A DNA stretch of 64,000 nt. Origin: Chrysogorgia sp. JL179-B06. Lineage: Eukaryota > Cnidaria > Anthozoa > Scleralcyonacea > Chrysogorgiidae. Within the stretch, counting starts at the first letter, position 1; each line of letters opens with the position of its first letter. A model generated the notes under the pieces. The model worked only from the letters and a program-made list of their open reading frames with translations, ran no database searches and was not told the origin of the DNA. Position numbers and translations under genes: made by a program. The stretch spans positions 558,001 through 622,000 of the forward strand of contig JAYKKM010000495.1 in the NCBI GenBank assembly GCA_035772405.1, written 5' to 3'. This document shows, piece after piece, positions 31,104 to 43,590 of this stretch.

Positions 31104-34100
31104 TACATGAAGGACACACGAAAGTCTGCAGGATAATGTAATGGCAATATATATACGTGAGTACATCATGGCTCAAAAGCAATTTAGTAATGTAAGTAAA
31201 AAGTAATTACTAGCAAATCCCTGTGTTGGATACTCATTGAGCTTATCGCACCAAGCTTCCACCTGTTCATGGAGCAGGTGAGGTTTGATTGAACACATCA
31301 AGATTTCAGTCCAGTCATTCAAAGATTTTGAGTTTTGTGCAGTCGAAAGTGTTCCGTGCAGTGCAGTGTTTGCGTCTGAGCGTGATTTTGTCGTGTTTGT
31401 GGGAATAAACTCGTTGTTCGTGAAGATTGTAAGGATGTTGTTGTGTACACCACATGCTAAATGTCAATGTGTCTCCCAGACAAAAGGACTGCTTTGTGAC
31501 CTTTTTGCTGTTCTTGATGGATGATGGAATTGGTAGGTTTAAATCAGCATGTTGTTTCTCAAGTTCGTTATTTAATAAACCTAATTTGTTCATGCAGGTG
31601 CCTATATGGTGTAAATGCAAAAAAACATGTAGTGCTACTGTATTAGACGGATAGTTGATAAAATAACCAACATTTTGAAATGTAGTACCATTTTTTATCT
31701 ACATTTATAATGGTCATTGATGATTCCTAAATAAAAGGGTGCAATGTAATTAGCCATGGTACTTAGACAGACATATATGTACAGAGTGTGCAGTAAGAAT
31801 AGCAGGTGCATGTAGGCTTGTGGAGACCATATATGTTTGTGAAACAAATGAAATTGGTTGGCTTGGTATTTCATCCATAGATGTGCTGGTGCTTGGTAGT
31901 CGTTCTTCAGTGGTGGTGTTTTGGGATGGTGATTGTTGATCATCTGTGTATGGTAGAGGTCCATCCATGGTTGTGATGTTATCTTTTCTCACTTAACAGC
32001 ATCTTCAACCTTTACAATTTAAAAACTATAATTTAGTCTGTATATATAAATCATAATTACCTCATCAAAACGGAAAAAAGATGCTCTTTTCCTCTTGGAT
32101 AGATTTCTCGTTTCCATATTTTGAACAATGAACTATTGTCGTTTTATCAAATAGCGGTTTATAAGCAACTAGAATACAGTAGAAAACGATGTTTCTTTAC
32201 AAACACAAAATGTCACGTTCATAATAATCGTTCTTTCTCCTTTATAATCCGTACGAGTTACATGCGAATCCAAGATACACATGACAGAAGATTGGAAAGT
32301 TTGTAAATCTCACGGGTAACATTGTGTGTTACCTTTAATATTGACTACTCGAAGTGTAATACGCAAATTTGATAAATTTATAAATTGTGAGGGCAGGTAA
32401 AGGCGAGCAAACTTTCCAGTCTGGTTGTCTGTGTCAGGTTAACTCGCCTGATGAATCTCGTTAACAGCGCGTTTAACTTTCAAATGGTGTCCTGATTTCG
32501 GCAAAACGGTTTTGAACTGATCTACATCATCCAACATATCCAAAAGTGTACTGCCATCCATACAGTTCTATAAAGTATAGAAAGTAATCAGTATAATTTT
32601 TATATTTATTTAAGTACGGCGTTATGCGCTTAGCTGATAGCACATCACAAACGTTTTCAGGAATCTCTTTTGCCTAACCGAAACTACACTGTACATGGTC
32701 AAAGTTACCACAAGTATCTTTTAAGAGAGTACATGGATATCGTCAAAAATGCCCTGAAATTGAAGAGGAATTCGAATTTTCCGATGATATGGAAGCATTG
32801 TTTGATGTAGATCAAATATATGATCGATTAAACCCAGAGCACCAGCTAAGATCAATCTGGTGGTGAGCACTGCATTTAGGCTATACTCTAAAGTACTGAC
32901 ATAAAAGGGTCTGTTTATATATTATATGGATGAGAGTAATATCTACCCAGTCGAGTTACTTTATATCTATCCAGCCAAGTTAAATACATGTATTGTTTTT
33001 GATGCATACACTGGAATGTATACATGTACATGGAATATAAATAATGAATTTTGTGTCAGTAAACCAGAGTAACTTGGCTAAAAGGATAACTTACATTGGT
33101 AAACAGGTCCTCAAAGAGTTATCTACACTAGGTACAGGTATAGTAGTTTGCATGTGGTAGTCCCCTTGGAAATATTTCTGTTTGGGAAAAATATGGGGCA
33201 AGCAGGCATATTTACAAAAAGCATTATTGCTAATTAATAGTACAGCAGCGTAAATAGACTGTTAACGTTGTCATATTTCATATGCTGAAATATTGGAACC
33301 AAGACATACTTTGTTTTAACAGGCCTTTTATGGTAGTTAGTACATTATATTGATTTGGATTAGTATTTATGATTGCAAGGGTTGTAGTATTAGGGTCACC
33401 TTTCGCAATTTGACCGCATTGCATGATCAAACCTGTCTGGTTTAAACTTGTTTAGATATGCATACCAGCATATCCTCATCTATAGATCGTTAAGCATCAT
33501 GATAATCCAAAATTGCCCATGCAATAGCCTAAAATTCAAGATAATTTAGAACCCTATACGAGTTAGTTAAGACTAATCCTAGGTTAAAATTTAATCGGCT
33601 GTTTATTTTGGTATGTTCTAGTAACCTTCTAGAACAAATCATTGTCAAATTTCTACGACATCTAAAAAGAAAACTTTAAACATAAGAATCTGAGTCTTTA
33701 TAATTCCGCCATCAATTGCGCCCCTAGGTTTATTAATTCCCGATCCCCGTACAAAACTTACAACTGTCTAAATCCTCAATGAAGGTATTTAGGAGCTGCG
33801 TTCTTGCTATTTTTAGGCAGCTTTTGTGCCCAGTTTCCTTACCAAAAATGGTGTGAAAACTAGAATTTGCTCCAGGAATGTTTTCGACAACTTTTTGACT
33901 GCTTTTTGATCGATTGAAACCATACATGTCCAATACTGTACACGTCATACCAGTGGTATATGTAGATTAACGAGTGGTCAAACTGTCCACTTCATACGAA
34001 TGGTATTTGTACATTGACGAGTCGTTAATTCCTACGGATCATATATCAATGAACACAACTTTACATTTCATTATATAGTACGTATTAACAGCATATAGAC

Positions 34101-34170
34101 TTGCGACCCGTGCGAATGATACTAAACTTCATGACTCGTCAATTAATGAAATACATCGTGCTTTATAATA
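31104..34170. other. Mostly featureless; one or two possible minus/plus exons
   Basis: A Ser/Thr/Pro-rich minus frame at 31750-31992 (MDGPLPYTDDQQSPSQ) and a plus stretch at 32660-32870 (ESLLPNRNYTVHGQSYHKYL then frameshift to ECPEIEEEFEFSDDMEALFD) look vaguely protein-like. The second could be a decayed exon of a multicopy gene, but I cannot assign it. A minus frame at 33733-33948 (KLLNTFIEDLDSCKFC-like) is likewise unassigned. No RNA gene is seen. Confidence 0.3.
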
Positions 34171-34171
34171 G

Positions 34172-34700
34172 CTGTGGTCAACAACATTACAACTTCACCC
34201 ATACTACCTGTCACAAAAGTGAATATTGTATGTGATGTAGAATACGATTACTTGGCCCTTTCTCAGTACACAACGATACATCTCATATCCTGTGGCTGCG
34301 AATAAATAACAGCCGCCTTCATTATACATGCAAAAACCACGATTACTTGGCCCTTTCTCTGTATGCAACGATACATCTCTTTTTCAATCAACAACATTAC
34401 AACTTCACCCCATACTACCTGTCACAATAGTGAATATTGTATGTGATGTGCAATATGTGATATTGCTTCGTTTTTTAAAAACCACGATTACTTGGCCCTT
34501 TCTCTGTATGCAATGATACATCTCTTCTTCAACGAAAGTTATATATACCCTGCATCTGCATATAAACAACAGCCATCTACCTCATTATACATGCTCTTGC
34601 TTCGTTTTTAAAAAAAACACGCGATTACTTTACCCTTTCTCAGTATGCAACGACGATCGGAAAAAATGGCACTACCCATGAAACTCAATGCAACAATACA
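34172..34700. repeat. Irregular direct repeats
   Basis: CGATTACTTGGCCCTTTCTC plus GTATGCAACGATACATCTC recurs at about 34247, 34337, 34485 and, degenerate, 34620. A second word set (CAACATTACAACTTCACCC, ACTACCTGTCACAA, GTGAATATTGTATGTGATGT) occurs at 34175 and 34391. The segments are shuffled duplicates of one sequence, not a regular array. Confidence 0.75.
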
Positions 34701-34719
34701 TCTAACGAAACCTATATAT

Positions 34720-36200
34720 TATATACAGGCGTCATTAACTGGTAGCCATATATATCATATAATTTTCCTTGATCCTTTGGTTCTTTAAATGCGAAAATTG
34801 CTTTATCTTTTCTTACTACACGGCCATAATAATAATAAAGACGTATTAGGAGCATTATACAATAGTCAATGCTCTTACAACAATATATTCTTAATGTTAC
34901 TTATAAAACTAATTACAGTTTCATTACAAGATAAAGCCTACTACATATATTACCACTATGAACAAAAAACTAATTAATTAATATTAATTATTACGTAACA
35001 AGGCCACTAGGTTCTTCGTATGACGAACCAACCAAACAAAAAGGATAACATGGATTGTTCGGAGCAAAATCATGGCGCATATGTCTACAGCGAGTACAGT
35101 TCGACGAGTTTTATTCCAAGTTAATTACTGCACCCACGTGCACAGATCAAATCCCCTGAATCAAATTGAAGCACGCACACTGTCGTCAGCATATGTAGCG
35201 TGCTTCGTTTGCTTGCGTGTGAAGAGCAACCATTTTTGCGCGAGTTTGAAAAACAAACGTTAAAAATCTCGGTATAGACAATCCGGTATTTCACTAAATA
35301 TTATTTAGATAAGGATACTTGGGAGTTTCTGAGATTCCAATAGAAGAACACTTTACCGACCACTTTGATAAGTATCCGGTTCAAAGTCGTACAGGAAAAA
35401 ATGAAATACGAAATAATTCGCTGAGCACTTCAGTGGATGTCCAAACAGCTTCCAGTCATGTCACAGCATCATAATCACTTGTCCAATGCAACCTATATAC
35501 AGCGCGGGTAACAATATCAATTATTTATACCTTCATTGTGCAAACACTGATCAAATATCAGTATGAACCACAAAAAATATACCGCCACCTTCATGCATCA
35601 TTCTTAATTCACATATAATTACGTTGTGATATCCAAACCATCCCGCCCATTTCCATCGCTACCTAACCATATGATCAACCATATAATATTTCAAACATCG
35701 CGACAATCGTAACCGATGCATAATTTTCAACGTACTACCAATTTGCACGATAATTCATTGGCGCACAACTCAGGCGCGTTTCAACTAACGTCCAATTTAT
35801 CATGATCATGCCCAATTTATCATGTTCATGCCCATGACAAGTTCAACATATATATGAATTGAAACAATTTAGTTAGACGTTTATAGCTTCGGTCGGATAT
35901 ATCGACCAAAGTGCGACTTCCATTCAGTCCAATGTATCATGTGTCCTATTCAAACTGGCCGACGTATCAGGAGAGCTGATTAAGTATTGGGATTTGCATA
36001 AATACTGCATATTATGCATGCTAAATTAGGTAATAGGTTTAAAATGTAAGTACGGTGTTTTATTCAGCTCATTCTGTGTGCTGATCGCCACATGGAAGAC
36101 AAGTGGAGAAAAGAAGTTTTTCGATCACTAGCTCGTCTTAACTCAAGTTATACTCAATATGGCCCAACGACTGACCGACCTTAGGACAGACCGACAGAGA
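34720..36200. other. No gene seen
   Basis: AT-rich sequence without convincing open frames. Small features only: a local repeat CCAATTTATCATGATCATGCC / CCAATTTATCATGTTCATGCC at 35790-35835, and a purine/pyrimidine-mixed region leading into (AT)n before the SINEs. Confidence 0.35.
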
Positions 36201-36219
36201 TAATATAGATATATATATA

Positions 36220-36458
36220 CTCGTGACTAGGCTCTCGGCAACGGCTTCCGTATAGCTCAGTGGTCAGAGCACTGTACTAGCATCGCAGGGTCACGGGTTC
36301 AATTCCAGCTGGAAGGCCTTGAAGTTGCATTTTTCGCAACTGGTCCCGGTTTGGTCTTAAATGTATGTATTCCAACACTCGAAATTTTCCTTCACCATAA
36401 TTCCTTTCAACATGTAGTTTGATCAAGTGAAATGCCAAATATTACCTATAATATACCC
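36220..36458 (+). mobile_element. tRNA-derived SINE, copy 1
   Basis: The head contains an RNA polymerase III A box (TAGCTCAGTGGTCAGAGCA, from 36253) and a B box (GGTTCAATTCC, 36296-36306) at tRNA spacing, with CTTCC/GGAAG acceptor-like arms. The would-be anticodon loop CTAGCAT places AGC as anticodon, so an alanine-type ancestor is possible, but stem mismatches exclude a functional tRNA. The tail (GTTGCATTTTTCGCAACTGG hairpin, then CCCGGTTTGGTCTTAAA) is shared with copy 2. Confidence 0.75.
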
Positions 36459-36495
36459 AGAATCTTATCCCGGCATTACCACCATATATACAGAA

Positions 36496-36735
36496 CTCGT
36501 GACTAGGCTCTCGGCAACGGCTTCCGTATAGCTCAGTGGTCAGAGCACTTGTACTAGCATCGCAGGGTCGCGGATTCAATTCCAGCTGGAAGGCCTTGGA
36601 GTTGCATTTTTCGCAACTGGTCCCGGTTTGGTCTTAAAATGTATGTATGTATTCCAACACTCGAAATTTTCCTTCACCATAATTCCTTTCAACATGTAGT
36701 TTGATCGAGTGAAATGCCAAATATTACCTATAATA
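36496..36735 (+). mobile_element. tRNA-derived SINE, copy 2
   Basis: Near-identical to copy 1, starting at the same CTCGTGACTAGG 276 bp later. Differences include an extra T in the anticodon arm (CACTTGTACTAGC), G for A in TCGCGGATTC, and an extra ATGT. The unit is followed by a (AT/AGAT)n tract to about 36830, with TATATA and GAGAGATAGATA. The pair sits in tandem-like direct orientation. Confidence 0.75.
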
Positions 36736-37370
36736 TAGATATATATATATACATAGAGATAATATAGATAGATATATATATATATATATACATAGAGAGA
36801 GAGATAGATAATATATAGATAAATTACACCTGAACTATTACTGTAAATTCCCCTCAAAATATATATAGCAATATCAATGGTACTATTAATGTTGTAGTTA
36901 CCAGTCTCCAAAGTTTTCAATTAAATAAGAAACAAGAATCTTGACCATTTTCAGTCAATTTTTCCGAGTGAGTTGCCCACTTTCCAATTCATTCAGTACA
37001 TCATTTTCACTTTCAAGAATTGATCTGATACTCTACATGTAAATGAATGGAAAACAAGATGTCTAGTGAATTAGGAATAAGTCCATTTATTTACTTCGCT
37101 GTAATGCACCTATCAGCGGCCATCCCTTGTATAGGGGAATATAAGGGGATTTTGCTGGATAAATTACCTTAGAGGGGGAGAAAAATAGGGAGCTTTGTTT
37201 CAAAGGAGCCTGCACACGGGCAAAATACAGGAGGTTTGTTGTTGTGCTTTCATGAAGTATCAGCATGCATATGCTCGTGGGCTCGCGTGTTTCGCGCTCT
37301 GTCGCTGTTTGACTTTTGAGACTTTGAGTTCTGTACAGTTCATGCTTCAGTAATTACCTGGTATTGTGGT

Positions 37371-40300
37371 ATGGATATATCTATCAAAGAAAAATCCGAA
37401 AAGGACAAAGGTATGAAGCTCACCTATGTGTATTTTATAAAATATAACATTTTTTGTTGCTAAAAATTTAGACAGCATATCTGCGAATTTATATTTTGAA
37501 AACACTTTCTTTTAAATGTTGTTTCTATAAAATCCAACGAAAAATGCAAAATATTAATACTCTTTGGAATTCTGCTTGTTCAATTTTGGTGGCAACAGTA
37601 CACTTTTGTATCGTTTGATTTATATTTTGTCGGGACCTCGTGTCGTGGTTTTCTGGCACTATTCCCAGTCTTTTTTCGGCCTTCTGTCAAAAATGTAATA
37701 CATTATTTTAATATATTAATATATTATTAAAGGACATTGGCAACAAAAATTAAGTTTGTCTAATATGAAAGAACTCGTAAAATGATAGAGTAACATCTTT
37801 TACAACTTTACCGTATTTTACTTGTGGTCTGTGACGTCAGGTGTTGGGTAGAGAATTTTCACTCATTAAAAAATGTCTTTATATATCTCAGTGATTGCTA
37901 AGTTTACAACGTTCATATATCATGAGGAGTTATTATACGCACATTTTCAAGTAAATTTGTGGAACAAACGTGAAGATTGAACTAATATTTTTAATGAGTG
38001 AAAATTCCCTACCCAACACCTGACGTCACAGATCGTCTCTCATTTACATATCAAACAAACTGAAATATTTAAAAAACGAAGTAAAATACGGAAAAGTTGT
38101 AAAAGGTGTTACTCTATCATTTCACGAGTTCTTTCATATTAGACAAACTTAATTTTTGTTGCCAATGTCCTTTAAAGACAGATAAACCATGAACAATGTT
38201 TTCTGTTCTCTGTAAAGAATGTACCATTAGTATTTAATTTAGTCTTTTTTCAGATTATTACACTAAATGCCTCCTGGTTGTTTTTCATGTAGGTAGAAAA
38301 GTTCAGCAAACTTTGGAAGTTGGCCCAAACAAAAAATTGCAATTGGGTCCTGCACAGGAGGTATTAACATTACAAATGTGTTGAGTCAATGTGCATATTC
38401 TACTTACTACTTGTGGATGATTAAGGTTTATTCAGATTTTGTGATAGTGCTTCAGTTATTTTCCTTTGGATTTACATGTGGTGACTCTTAAAAGAATTTC
38501 ACCAGTTCTCGTTTAATTTAAATGCCCAACAATTTTATCTTAGCCTGATAATAATTTTGACCTTTTTTATTTTTCTATGAGCAATAGTCAACTCGGCTTC
38601 TCTTCATTGACTATCTGCTCATACAAAACTCGGGCTTGTTGTCTAATTGTTAATTAGTTATCTCGCCAGCAAGATACCCTTCTACAACCCAACTTTTTGA
38701 TTTTTAAGGATACTGAATTTACACCAACATTTTCCACAGTCTCAATTTCCATGGATGTGGATGACATGGAGAATAAATGTAAAATTTATAAGTGTGAAAA
38801 TCCAACTCCATATCAAAAAGCAGTTAATGCTTCGTGCTTAGAGTTATGCAAAACAGATGGCACACTTCTACTGAATAAAGGCAAGTTATTCGAACTAGCT
38901 AAAAAGAAAGTTAATGATGATGGTTATACTTATGCAAAAAAAGAATCCAGATCAAAGTACTTTGGCACTACTTCTGAAACTCCAAAAGCAAAGCGGAAGT
39001 ATCTTGCTGAAAATATTAGAACTTCTCGTATCCAAGATATCAATGAGTCAATCACGTCAGTCAATGAAACAATCAAGCTTCTCATTCAACAAAAACAGCA
39101 GTCTGTCAACAGCGAAAGATTTTTGCAAGCAGCTGAAATTAATTCAACTATACTGGAAAAGAACAAGTCAAAACGTGAATTGGAAAGAGAGCTTGCCAAA
39201 CTATCCAGAGCAGAGAAAAGGTCAAAAGAATATCAGGCTAAGAATAAGAAATGCAAGGCCTCTACGAAAGTTACCAGTGAGCTGAGTGAAGAGTCTGGAA
39301 GTCAAGAGGTTTCTGTATTGTCAAGTGAAAAAAGCAGTGAAAGTGCAGACACAGACATACTCTCCAGTGGCTCAGACGACAATTCAGAGGTATTTACAGA
39401 ATCTGGATTTCCTCCCCTAAAACGACAGAATGCAATGCCAACTAAACGATTTCTGCCTACATCGCCAGAGGCAGAATCAACACCTGTAGTTCAGGATTTT
39501 GTCAGAGGTCTGCAGTAACTCAAGGTGAAAGAGTTGCTGTGGGAAATGATCAGAGCCCAATAATGAAGGACGAACTGATGATGAAGTATAAAAAGTATCT
39601 TAAAGGAGATCTTACTTCGGGATGCAAGGTGAACAATGATATGTATGTCACTCATGTTAAAGACCTCACTTTAGAGGAGTTTGTTTTTTCAATGAAACAT
39701 TATTGTTCAGTTTATCATAATGCAGAGTGCACCAAATGTCGCTCTGTTTTAAATGTCTGTTTGCATGTGATGAAGCAAGGAATAGTCCCCTTAAATGTGT
39801 TATTTAGAGAGCATTTTGAATCTACATGTAAATATAAGTCTGATAAGGCCATTCGGCGCTTAATACAACTTCCTGTTGTGATATTTAGAGCATTCGGACA
39901 GCTTTTTGTCACGGAATATGTAAAAGGTGTAGATTTCTCTAGATTAGTTAGTTTTGTTTCGAAGTTTGTACCTGAAAAGCGTATGACAGGTGGCCTCAAC
40001 AAAGAAAGTTTAAAACTACTATGTGAATTGGCAAGTAGCGAGAAAGATCGTAGACTTATCCGTGTGGCAGCAAGTCAGGGAAAATCAGCAAACGAAGCAA
40101 GAAATTCCATGGGGATTTCAAATGTGGGCATTGAAAGAGAAAGAGTGCAAGAAGCTATTCGAGAGTATGTGGAAATTAGAGATGCTGTGAACGAAATTGC
40201 CCAAGCAAAAGAACATGTAATAAGTTCATTTGGTCTAGTTTCTTCAGATTATGCAGATAGTAGTTGCTCAGAGTTGTCCTTGGACAGTGATGGAGAGTCA

Positions 40301-43056
40301 TGCGATTGGAGTAGTGAAGTGGAAGAAATTAATACTTGTGTTAACAGCTCTCATCAGCAAGATCCGTCAGCGACAATTGAAATTTCAAGTCCACCGCTAC
40401 CTTCTCATATGCAGGACATAGCTGATTCTGATTCAAATGTTGAAGTTATCCTAGATAGTGAACATCTCTTACTAGTTCTACGTGAAAATAAGCTAAACTG
40501 GTTTTCTTTTGTGGATGAAATAAAACTGACTTGCAAAACCCTTACTGAACAGAATTTAGACAACTTACTGTCAAGATTTGACATTTTTCTTGATACTGCC
40601 GATGTCCTTTCAAAAGAAGAGCGTGCTTATATCAAGCAGTCCAATGATGTATTTCTTTTAGCACGACAACAACTTGTGAGAACAAGAGATAAAGATGTTA
40701 TTACTGACTCTGAAAGTGATGATCCGGAAGATTGGGTCCGTCTCCAGCAATCGACAATTGAAACCAAAGAGATGCAGGCAAAGGTAATGAAACAACGTCA
40801 GATTTTTAAAAAGCGTCGAAAGCGTCTCATTGCCAAAGAAGTAACTCGGCGCTGCCTACTCAAAAGAAGATTGCCAAAACGTGTCAGTAGAACTTTGTTA
40901 AAATATCCGCAAATTGGTGCAGATATTGAAGCATATGCCCGTGAAAATCGTATTGGCGCAGATTCGTGGCGACGAACGGGGGTATTGAGTTTCACTGGTA
41001 ACGTTCGAAGAGGTCCAAAAATAACATACAACCGCATCAAAAGCCACCTTGAGAAGAAATACGGAACAAAGTTTGGCTATGGGACAATCGTGCAGTTATG
41101 CTGTGCCAGAAATAAAAGGAGACTGTCTGCGAAGAGATATTTTTGTGCAGCAAAGATTGTCTCAAAACGAGCACGTAAAGGTTTTTCCATTAAGCTAAAC
41201 ATTGACGCCCATTGGAGCTGCGCCTTTTACAAGGGACTTGACTATCTTCAGTTTAAAGATGGTTTGGATAAAACAATCCTCAACAGAGATGATGCTGCTG
41301 GATTTCGCTTAGATAGTACGTTCACGCACAAGCAGCATAAAGTACTTTCTGAAGTAGGAAACCCAGAACTTACCACCTACACATACTTCTTAAACAAATA
41401 CTCATCCAAGCTGCAGACAACTTCATATATGTTCCTTGAAACAAATACAACACCTGAAATATCTGCTGGTGTGGTTAAAGCTTCTATTGTGCACGACAAG
41501 ACTCCAGCACAACATGCAGCTGACTTAGAGATGCTACACAATTTCGAAGAAACATCTTTTTCGTTAGCAAAACCGATTGAGTGTGTGCGTGTTGATGGAG
41601 CTACAGACGAAGGGCCCAGTCATGTAGAAGTACAATTTATGTGGACAGAGAGACACATCAATCACAGAAAACAATGTACTTTGGTTACCACACGCTTTGC
41701 TGGAGGAAGTTACCTCAATAAAGTGGAATTACAAAATGGTTGTTTGGCACTAGGACACTCCAATTTATTCATTCCATCTACCATTCTTGGCTCAAACTTT
41801 GACAGCAACCGAAAACTGGACAAAACAAAACTGAGGCAAAACTTGGAAGCTGCGATTGATGTCTACATCAACACTGTAAATGGATCACCATGTGGTGGTA
41901 AGCCAATACATCTGGTTAAAGGAGCACAAGATGAAATTTGTAAGAAATACCAGGAAAGAAGAGAAAGATTGTGCACGTTTTTGCGTGGAACCAACAAGCA
42001 AAAAGAAAAGCTGAAAGTTGAACATCCTGGCGATTACCAGTACTTTTCAAAGGTTCTGGATGTACAAAACCGCCATATGGTTCCAAATCTTCCACAAAAC
42101 TATATATTTATGTTGCTTCCGTGCTACCAGAAAGATTGTGTCCATCCTGTGTGTGCTGCTGGTCGTCCGGTTGAGGAGCCGCTCTGGTTTGAAAATGGCC
42201 CTCCCTTGACTTACCTACCTTTGCCAATACCAGACCCACAACGACCATGGGGAAAACTGTGTACAACTTGTCCTGGACCTTGTGTGGGTCATTATCTTTC
42301 TCCCGAAAAGAACTGGGAATTGGTCAAGGCTGATGGCCCTGGAAAAACAGTTCAACCACCAAGAAAAATTCTAAATGAATTTGCCAAAAAGAACACTGGG
42401 TTCTCAAAAGATAATGTATCCTCCTTTGCCAAGAAATGCCTCTTAGGTGAAGACGATGTAGAGATGTGGCTGAACAACGTACAAAAGATTAAAACAAAGG
42501 CAAAGTCAAAAAAGAAGGAAAGGAGGAAGGATAAGAAAGAAATTGAAAAAAGTATGTTGATATATATGTTCTATTTAAGAAGCTAAATAAACCACTGCTT
42601 TAACATATTTTTATTAACATATTTTTTTCATTTACCCCAGCTACAAGAAATACAGATGCCAGTGTTTCAAACGCCGAGGAGATACATTGCTTATGCTTCC
42701 AACCTTCGCTGGACAGGTAAACATCTTTTGGTTGTCAGTAATTAGCTTGTTTATATATAAATTCTATACCTTAATGTTTTGTACTGCACGTAAGCTAGGT
42801 CACTTTTTAATTAGCTATAATGTGTGAGAATACTAGATTGCTTGTGTTACGTATATTTGGGTAAGAATGTTGTCACATGCATTCAATAACATTGTGTTTT
42901 AATGTTATTTAAATGTTGAATGTTTTTTTCTTTTATATCAGTTTTATGATACAATGTGATAGTTGCGACACTTGGTATCATGGTTCTTGTGTGGGTGTCA
43001 CGGAAGAGGATGCAGAATTAATGGAAGAATATTACTGCGAATTTTGCTCATCGTAA
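37371..43056 (+). CDS. Large transposon protein with Cys clusters and C-terminal PHD finger
   Basis: Five exons join with correct phase: 37371-37410 (MDISIKEKSEKDK), 38293-38360 (RKVQQTLEVGPNKKLQLG), about 38709-42551, 42641-42716, 42942-43056. Donors are GTATGA, GTATTA, GTATGT and GTAAAC. The main exon has a basic N-terminal region, a coiled coil (SITSVNETIKLLIQQ, 39051 on), an acidic Ser-rich part, then a large folded region. This includes NIDAHW (Asp codon 41204-41206), VRVDGATDEGPSH (Asp codons 41594 and 41606) and a Cys cluster (CYQKDCVHPVC ... CTTCPGPC, about 42121-42285). The last two exons build a PHD finger (CLCFQP, QCDSCDTWYHGSC, YYCEFC). The conserved acids may form a DDE-like active site, and the PHD may read histone tails to guide insertion; both are inference. 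One frameshift at about 39500-39515 separates the first 265 codons of exon 3 from the rest; otherwise the gene is open for over 1,000 codons. Confidence 0.78.
37731..38171. mobile_element. TTAA-flanked foldback MITE in intron 1 of the PHD gene
   Basis: TTAA at 37727-37730 and 38172-38175 flank a 441-bp unit. Its arms begin AGGACATTGGCAACAAAAAT and pair with few mismatches for about 85 bp, then again around GACGTCAGGTGTTGGGTAG and TTTTCACTCATTAAAAA. Only a 50-bp stretch on the right arm is unpaired. The TTAA target is typical of piggyBac and Kolobok groups. It lies wholly in the intron, so it does not disturb the protein. Confidence 0.85.
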
Positions 43057-43590
43057 ACTAAAAGGATAATAGTGTTTTGTTGATATTCTTTTATATCTGT
43101 TGATATTCGTTTAAATATAATATTATAATATTTAATTTAAAGTCTTCCTGTTCTTGTCAAAACATGACTTTTTTATAGCTGTGTAATAAATAATACATGT
43201 CTGGCATAAGTGAACTACGTTCTCAAACTTGCCTTGGATTTCAATTTTTCCTCCCAGGAGGGGGAGGGGGATATCATAACTTTTATTGCACCTAATCCCC
43301 TACTTTGAGGGGACTTTTACTAACATTGCATGGCCTTCCTGACAAAAGCCCCTCCCTAGCCCGGGGTCCCCACCTAGGGGATGGCTGCTGATAGGTGCAT
43401 AAGTGGTATTCATGTTATCCATAAATTAGTCCAGGTTATCTATGGGTAGTTGATCTACTTAATATAATTTGCCACTGAAAAATGCCGATGGGAGTGAGCT
43501 GAAAATATATGTAATGTAATTTAGGAATGTCACAGCTAGTGTTAATCTTAATGCTTTTTTTTATCAGTGTAAATTATAATGACATGTCAT
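43057..43590. other. 3' end of the PHD transposon and short flank
   Basis: After the stop come AT-rich 3' UTR sequence (AATAAATAATACATG near 43187 may hold the poly(A) signal), then the G/C-rich subterminal region 43250-43380 and the right inverted repeat to 43399. Beyond 43403 there is no gene. Confidence 0.5.

Larger units (their letters stand above)
37105..43399 (+). mobile_element. 6.3-kb DNA transposon with 22-bp inverted ends and PHD-bearing gene
   Basis: Left end TGCACCTATCAGCGGCCATC (then CC) at 37105-37126 pairs with the right end, whose reverse complement is TGCACCTATCAGCAGCCATC (then CC), 43378-43399; 21 of 22 positions agree. TAA lies directly outside both (37102-37104 and 43400-43402), giving a 3-bp target duplication. 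Subterminal G/C-runs (TATAGGGG; AGGGGGAG) occur on both sides. The single gene inside fills the element, in the same orientation as the ends. A 3-bp TAA target resembles PIF/Harbinger, but the protein is not a Harbinger transposase that I recognise. Confidence 0.82.

Noticed and set aside
36250..36322. Functional tRNA-Ala(AGC) gene
   Set aside because: A and B boxes and an AGC loop are present, but the acceptor, anticodon and T stems have mismatches, and the sequence continues into a shared SINE body present twice.
36576..36920. 114-codon minus-strand frame with Tyr/Ile repeats
   Set aside because: Its centre is translation of the (AT/AG)n simple repeat downstream of the SINE, and the rest is antisense of the SINE.
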